Shown here piece after piece: positions 59,579-64,000 of a stretch of DNA of 64,000 bases. Location: assembly GCF_013697085.1 (NCBI RefSeq), contig NZ_JACEFT010000009.1, forward strand, positions 1 to 64,000. The letters are read 5' to 3'. Under the pieces are notes generated by a model. The model was not told the origin of the DNA. It was given only the letters and a program-made list of their open reading frames with translations, and ran no database searches. Numbering within the stretch: position 1 is the stretch's first letter; every line of letters begins with the position of its first letter. The translations under genes were made by a program, and so were the position numbers. Source of the stretch: Billgrantia kenyensis. GTDB lineage: Bacteria; Pseudomonadota; Gammaproteobacteria; Pseudomonadales; Halomonadaceae.

Positions 59579-60790
59579 ATGACGACGACAGCCGCACTCC
59601 GTGCCGGCCAGCCGTGGCCGATCCTGGCCTACGCCTTTCGCCCTTTCTTTTTACTTGCCGCGCTCTATGCCCCGCTGGCGCTGTTGCCCTGGGTGGGGCT
59701 GCTGTTGCATCAGCTAACGCTGCCGCTCGGCATGTCACCGATGCTGTGGCACGGCCACGAAATGTTGTTCGGCTTCGCCTCGGCGGCGTTGGCCGGCTTC
59801 CTGCTCACGGCCATCCCCTCCTGGGCGCGGGTCGAACCGTTGGTCGGCGTCAGGCTGGCGGGGCTGGTGGGGCTGTGGCTGGCCGGGCGGATCGCCTTCT
59901 GGTTCGCCGGTGTGCTGCCGGGTTGGCTGGTGGCGGCGATCAACCTGGCCTTCTCGCTCTGGGTGCTGGTCTGGGCGCTGCCGGCCCTGTTCTCCCCCGA
60001 GGGGCGGCGGCACCTCAGCTTGGGCCTGCTGGCGGGGCTGTTTCTGCTGGCCCAGCTCGGCTTCTACCTGACCTGGCTCGACCTGCTACCGGCGCAATCC
60101 GGTGGCCTGGGCATGCTGCATCTCGCCGCCAACCTGCTGCTGGTGATGATCGCGGTGACCGCCTCGCGCATCGTGCGGGTGATCTCGCAGGTCGCGGTGG
60201 GGGAGAGCGGCAGCCCGAGGCCGCTGCGCTTCACGCCGGCCCGCGAGCACCTGGCCGTGGTCACCCTTTGCCTCTTCGCCCTGGCCGATTTCGTCGCCAG
60301 GGGGCATCCGGTCACCGGCTGGGTCGCCCTGGCTGCCGCGGCTGCCCAGGCCGACCGTCTCAGCGAATGGCCTTGGGGGCGTGCCATGGGGCGGCTCTAC
60401 CTCTTGCTGCTGACGCTGGCCTATGCGTGGCTGACGCTGGGCCTGGCGCTGGTGGGTATCGCGGCCTTGAGCGATGGCCTGCCGGCCTATGCCGGACGCC
60501 ACCTGCTGTTCCTGGGTGCGGTGGGCGGGGCGGTGCTGGCGGTGTTCTGCATCGCCGGGCTGCGTCACACCGGGCGACCGCTGGTGCTGTCGCGGCTGAT
60601 CTGGCTGGCACTCGTCTGCCTTGTCCTCGGGACGCTGCTGCGCAGTGCGGTGCCGCTCTTCTGGCCGCAGCATTACCTGAGCGGCAGCGTACTGCTGCCC
60701 ACGCTCTGTTGGCTGCTGACCTTCTGGATTTATGCGCTGAGTTTTGCCCGCATGCTGTTGAGCGCCCGGCCCGATGGTCTGCCGGGCTGA
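59579..60790 (+). CDS. nnrS: NnrS family haem/copper membrane protein
   Basis: A 403-residue membrane protein with about 12 helices and NnrS motifs FRPFFLLAALYAPLALLPW and MLWHGHEMLFGFASAALAGFLLTAIPSW (conserved His residues). NnrS proteins are induced by nitric oxide and protect against nitrosative stress. GGGAGG lies seven bases before the ATG. Being the last gene of an ABC-importer operon is unusual. Confidence 0.92.
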   Translation: MTTTAALRAGQPWPILAYAFRPFFLLAALYAPLALLPWVGLLLHQLTLPLGMSPMLWHGHEMLFGFASAALAGFLLTAIPSWARVEPLVGVRLAGLVGLWLAGRIAFWFAGVLPGWLVAAINLAFSLWVLVWALPALFSPEGRRHLSLGLLAGLFLLAQLGFYLTWLDLLPAQSGGLGMLHLAANLLLVMIAVTASRIVRVISQVAVGESGSPRPLRFTPAREHLAVVTLCLFALADFVARGHPVTGWVALAAAAAQADRLSEWPWGRAMGRLYLLLLTLAYAWLTLGLALVGIAALSDGLPAYAGRHLLFLGAVGGAVLAVFCIAGLRHTGRPLVLSRLIWLALVCLVLGTLLRSAVPLFWPQHYLSGSVLLPTLCWLLTFWIYALSFARMLLSARPDGLPG

Positions 60791-60952
60791 ACCGACCTTG
60801 GTGGAATTGCCGAAAATCCTCAAGAACGTAGAAACTGTGGATTAGCACCTTCATGCGGGAGCGTGCTAGTTTTTGTCAGGAAGCGGCCGGGCACGCCCGG
60901 CTCGCATCCCAGGAACAACCATAAACGATCCGGTTTCAGGACGGAGGATTCC

Positions 60953-61912
60953 ATGCGAGCTCTCAAGTACGCTGCAGCAGCCACGCTGCTGGCCACGGCT
61001 CCGCTGGCTGCCGCTCAGCAGCTTTCCATTGCCACCGGCGGTACCGGCGGCGTGTACTATCCCATCGGCGGCGGTTTCGCCGAGATGATCAACAATCACA
61101 TCGAAGGCTCCACCGCTACGGCGGAAGTGACCGGCGCCTCGGTGGAGAACATGGGCCTGATCATGCGCGGTGACGCCGACCTGGCGCTGGCCCTGGCCGA
61201 CACCGTCTACCAGGCCTACAACGGCACCGGCGACTTCGAGGGCCGCCAGATCGAGGACACCCGTGCCCTGGCGTCCGTCTACCCTAACGCCGTGCAGTTG
61301 GTCACCCTGGCCGATTCCGACATCCAGTCGCTGGAAGATCTGCGCGGCAAGCGCGTCTCGGTCGGCGCACCGGGCAGCGGCACCGAGCTCAACGCCCGCG
61401 CCCTGCTGGAAGCCAACGGCATCACCTACGACGATTTCCGTCCGCAGCGCCTGAACTTCAATGAGACCGCCGATGCCATCCGCGATGGCGACATCGACGC
61501 CGGCTTCTGGAGCGTGGGGCCGCCCACCAGCTCGATCCTCAACCTGGCGGCGACCCGCGATATCCGTCTGGTTGGCTTCAGCGAGGAGGAGATCGACAAC
61601 GCTCGCGAAGTCGAGCCCACCTTCGCCGCCTACGAGCTGCGTGCCGGCATGTACGACGGCATGGACGAGGCGGTGCAGACCATCAGTATTCCCAACGTGC
61701 TGGTCGTCAACGCCGACATGGACGAGGAGCTGGCCTACCAGCTGACCAAGCTGCTGTTCGAGAACACCGACGAGCTGATTGCCGTGCATCCGGCGGCCAA
61801 TGACACTACCGTCGATTTCAGCATCGATTCCACGCCGGTGCCGTTCCACGACGGTGCGCTGCGCTACTACGAGGAAGTGGGCGCCGAGGTCCAGGATCAC
61901 CAGCGTCCGTGA
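60953..61912 (+). CDS. TAXI-family TRAP solute-binding protein
   Basis: A 319-residue periplasmic protein with signal peptide (ending PLAAA-QQ) and the TAXI hallmark IATGGTGGVYYPIGGGFAEMIN. VSVGAPGSGTELNARALLEANGI is also typical. TAXI systems import glutamate-like or other carboxylates. ATG at 60953 has GGAGG upstream. First of three genes. Confidence 0.93.
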   Translation: MRALKYAAAATLLATAPLAAAQQLSIATGGTGGVYYPIGGGFAEMINNHIEGSTATAEVTGASVENMGLIMRGDADLALALADTVYQAYNGTGDFEGRQIEDTRALASVYPNAVQLVTLADSDIQSLEDLRGKRVSVGAPGSGTELNARALLEANGITYDDFRPQRLNFNETADAIRDGDIDAGFWSVGPPTSSILNLAATRDIRLVGFSEEEIDNAREVEPTFAAYELRAGMYDGMDEAVQTISIPNVLVVNADMDEELAYQLTKLLFENTDELIAVHPAANDTTVDFSIDSTPVPFHDGALRYYEEVGAEVQDHQRP

Positions 61913-61939
61913 TGACCGTATAGCCTGACGCGGTTACTC

Positions 61940-62449
61940 ATGAGTCGCTGCGCCAGGTCTGTCAGCGAGAGTCGCTGCCCACTTTGGGTGGCGACTTTCT
62001 GCATGCTGGCCTTGGGCTGCAGCATGGCCTGGGCCGGTGATGCACGTCTGCAAGTGTTGAGCGACGATGACACCCTGCTGGTCGAGCTGCCGATGCCGGA
62101 AGGCGAACGCTGGTGCCTGGAGTGGAATCACTCCGTCACGGGTATCCGCGTGCAGGATTGCTATCGCCATGACCAAGGGAGAATGGTGCTGGAACGCAGC
62201 CATCAGCCCGATTTTGCCGCCGGACTGGGCCATGTGCCGGGCCGGGGGCGCCAGGTCTCCGACGGCCAGGGCGGCTACTGGATCGAGGAGATCAACGAGC
62301 CGGTGGCGGGCAACCGCTACCGACTGAGGGTCGGCTCCGACAGGGTCGACCATAGATTGCTGCATGAGGGTCGCCGGATCAGCCTGAGCGCACTGGCAGC
62401 CGGCGAGCGGGTGACGATCCACCTGCGCACCCCTGACACCACCCCTTGA
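61940..62449 (+). CDS. DUF1850 protein of the TAXI operon
   Basis: A 169-residue secreted protein (signal peptide to about MAWA-GD) of the DUF1850 type, which regularly sits between a TAXI binding protein and its fused permease. LEWNHSVTGIRVQDCYR is the conserved core. Its role in transport is not known. Confidence 0.8.
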   Translation: MSRCARSVSESRCPLWVATFCMLALGCSMAWAGDARLQVLSDDDTLLVELPMPEGERWCLEWNHSVTGIRVQDCYRHDQGRMVLERSHQPDFAAGLGHVPGRGRQVSDGQGGYWIEEINEPVAGNRYRLRVGSDRVDHRLLHEGRRISLSALAAGERVTIHLRTPDTTP

Positions 62450-62458
62450 GAGGCGCGC

Positions 62459-64000
62459 ATGAGCGAATCTGCCAACCCTCCCGTCACCGTACCCGGTGGC
62501 AATGCCATTCAGCCCCGACCGATCCTGTGGTTGATCACCCTGGTCGCGGTAGGGCTGTCGCTGTTCCAGCTTTACTCCGCCGGTATTCAGCCGCTGGGGT
62601 TGTTCTACCAGCGCAGCGTCCACCTGATGCTGATCATGATGCTGGCCTTCCTGATCTTTCCGGTGTTCGGCCCCAACCGCAAGCGCGGCGTGCTGGGCTG
62701 GGTGATCGATGCCGCCTTCTTCGCCGGTGCCATGATCACCGGCGGCTACATGGTGCTCTACCTGGATGAGATCATCCGCCGCGCCGGCTTCTGGAGCCAG
62801 ACCGACATCATCGTCGGCTGCATCGCCGTAGTCACCGTGCTGGAGGCTAGCCGCCGGGCGGTGGGCCTGGGCATGACCATCATCGGCGTGATTGCCATTC
62901 TCTATGCCTTTGCCGGGCCGCGCGGCGAGCTGCCGTGGCTTGGCCAGTTCATGCCCGGCATTCTCGAGCACCGTGGCTACAACCTCGACCGGGTGGTGGG
63001 CCAGCTCTACCTGGGCCAGGAGGGCATCTTCGGCCTGCCGCTGGGGGTGGCGGCGACTTTCATCTTCGTCTTCGTATTGTTCGGCGCTTTCCTCGAAAGC
63101 ACCGGCGCCGGCAAGTTCTTCATCGACATGGCCTACGCCGCCACCGGCCGGCAGCGCGGCGGCCCGGCCAAGGCCGCGGTCATCGCTTCGGCTGGCATGG
63201 GCTCGATCTCCGGCAGTGCCATCGCCAACGTGGTGACCACCGGCGCCTTCACCATCCCCTTGATGAAGCGCCTGGGCTACAAGCCGCACCAGGCCGGCGG
63301 CATCGAGGCGGCGGCATCCACCGGCGGGCAGATCATGCCGCCGCTGATGGGGGCCGGCGCCTTCCTGATCGCCGAGTACACCAACACGCCCTACCTGGAC
63401 GTGGTCAAGGTGAGCATCCTGCCGGCAATCATGTATTTCGCCACCGTCTATCTGTTCGTGCACATCATCGCCCTCAAGCAGGGCATGCAGGGCATGGCCA
63501 GGAGCGAGCTGCCGCAGATGCGCGACGTGCTGCGCGAGGGCTGGCACTTCCTGCTGCCGCTGGCGGTGCTGGTGTGGCTGCTGGCAATGCACATGTCGCC
63601 GATGCGGGTGGGCTTCTACGCGGTGGTGACCATGGTCGCCGTGGCCGCGCTGCGCTATGCCATCTGGTTCCTTTTCGTCGCCCCGCGCCAGGGCCAGCCC
63701 GTCACCCTGGCCAGCACCGGCCGCGTGGTCTGGGCCGGCTTCCTCAAGCTGGTCGAGGGACTGGAGCTTGGCGCCCGCAACGCCGTGTCGGTCTCCCTGG
63801 CCTGCGCCGTGGCCGGCATCATCGTCGGGGTGGTGGGGCTCACCGGCCTGGGGCTCAAGTTCTCCGCCATGATGATGGCCTTCTCCGGCGGTAATATAGT
63901 GCTGGCACTGCTGATGGTGCTGCTGGCCAGCCTGATCCTGGGCATGGGCCTGCCGGTCACCGCCAGCTACATCGTGCTGATCGTGCTGGTGGGCCCGGCG
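62459..64000 (+). CDS. Fused TRAP permease (4TM/12TM), partial
   Basis: The frame is open to the window end (514 codons). The N-terminal ~200 residues form the small-subunit-like 4TM part; the rest is DctM-like with GSAIANVVTTGAFTIPLMKRLGY and ASTGGQIMPPLMGAGAFLIAEYTNTPY. ATG lies ten bases after the DUF1850 stop with GAGAGG upstream. The last C-terminal helices are beyond the window. Confidence 0.93.
   Translation, partial: MSESANPPVTVPGGNAIQPRPILWLITLVAVGLSLFQLYSAGIQPLGLFYQRSVHLMLIMMLAFLIFPVFGPNRKRGVLGWVIDAAFFAGAMITGGYMVLYLDEIIRRAGFWSQTDIIVGCIAVVTVLEASRRAVGLGMTIIGVIAILYAFAGPRGELPWLGQFMPGILEHRGYNLDRVVGQLYLGQEGIFGLPLGVAATFIFVFVLFGAFLESTGAGKFFIDMAYAATGRQRGGPAKAAVIASAGMGSISGSAIANVVTTGAFTIPLMKRLGYKPHQAGGIEAAASTGGQIMPPLMGAGAFLIAEYTNTPYLDVVKVSILPAIMYFATVYLFVHIIALKQGMQGMARSELPQMRDVLREGWHFLLPLAVLVWLLAMHMSPMRVGFYAVVTMVAVAALRYAIWFLFVAPRQGQPVTLASTGRVVWAGFLKLVEGLELGARNAVSVSLACAVAGIIVGVVGLTGLGLKFSAMMMAFSGGNIVLALLMVLLASLILGMGLPVTASYIVLIVLVGPA

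Overview
The window reads as about 64 kb of high-GC gammaproteobacterial chromosome, most like Halomonas/Billgrantia (Halomonadaceae). This placement is an inference from gene content: recCBD order, many TRAP/TTT carriers, a ttrBCA-type operon, glutarate hydroxylase with L-2-hydroxyglutarate oxidase, and acidic soluble proteins. No rRNA or tRNA gene was seen. Only the first ~1.2 kb departs from the background: it is AT-rich and codes for an AAA ATPase, so it is probably the edge of an acquired island.

Layout. 1-1.7 kb: AT-rich ATPase, a divergent extra copy of the recD 3' end and a decapitated PAP2 phosphatase, together marking an old recombination junction. 1.7-11.7 kb: recC-recB-recD operon (minus strand, ATGA overlaps), with in-frame repeats in RecB and RecC. 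11.9-19.9 kb: a 5'-nucleotidase with a 43-bp tandem duplication, SDR/AraC pair, flavin reductase-like protein, D-2-hydroxyacid dehydrogenase, an MpsC/DUF2294 protein behind an operator-rich intergenic region, a Nif3-like protein behind an intrinsic terminator, and a Gate-domain membrane protein. 20.1-26.4 kb: TctC-TctA-TctB transporter facing a malonyl-CoA synthetase, then SelO. 26.4-33 kb: LysR regulator with kynA-kynB-kynU (tryptophan to anthranilate), then LysR with mmsA. 33-40.5 kb: membrane diguanylate cyclase, AhpD-like protein, a TPP-riboswitch-controlled SSS transporter, a small membrane protein, ilvD and a small ORF. 40.6-45.7 kb: ttrB-ttrC-ttrA-like molybdoenzyme operon with an FNR-like box and an 11-bp-phased operator array. 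46-54.8 kb: TRAP dctPQM, MocR regulator, divergent gabT, then glaH (csiD) and lhgO. 54.8-60.8 kb: TonB receptor divergent from an ABC importer-NnrS operon. 61-64 kb: TAXI-type TRAP system, cut by the window end.

How it fits together. The region is dominated by uptake and catabolism of amino acids and carboxylic acids: tryptophan (kyn), valine or methylmalonate semialdehyde (mmsA), GABA/5-aminovalerate and glutarate (gabT, glaH, lhgO), malonate (matB), and four separate secondary carriers for organic acids (TTT, DctPQM, TAXI, SSS). Two clusters point to anaerobic or nitrosative conditions: the ttr-like operon and the TonB/ABC/NnrS cluster, both with FNR-type sites in front.

Most interesting for follow-up: the TonB/ABC/NnrS cluster as a possible undescribed uptake system, the MocR direct-repeat operator and a matching half-site at the TRAP promoter, the GGTATACC/palindrome region at 16.8-17.0 kb, the terminator-guarded Nif3-like gene, and the recD duplication junction. 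All functional names rest on reading the sequence only; no database search was run.
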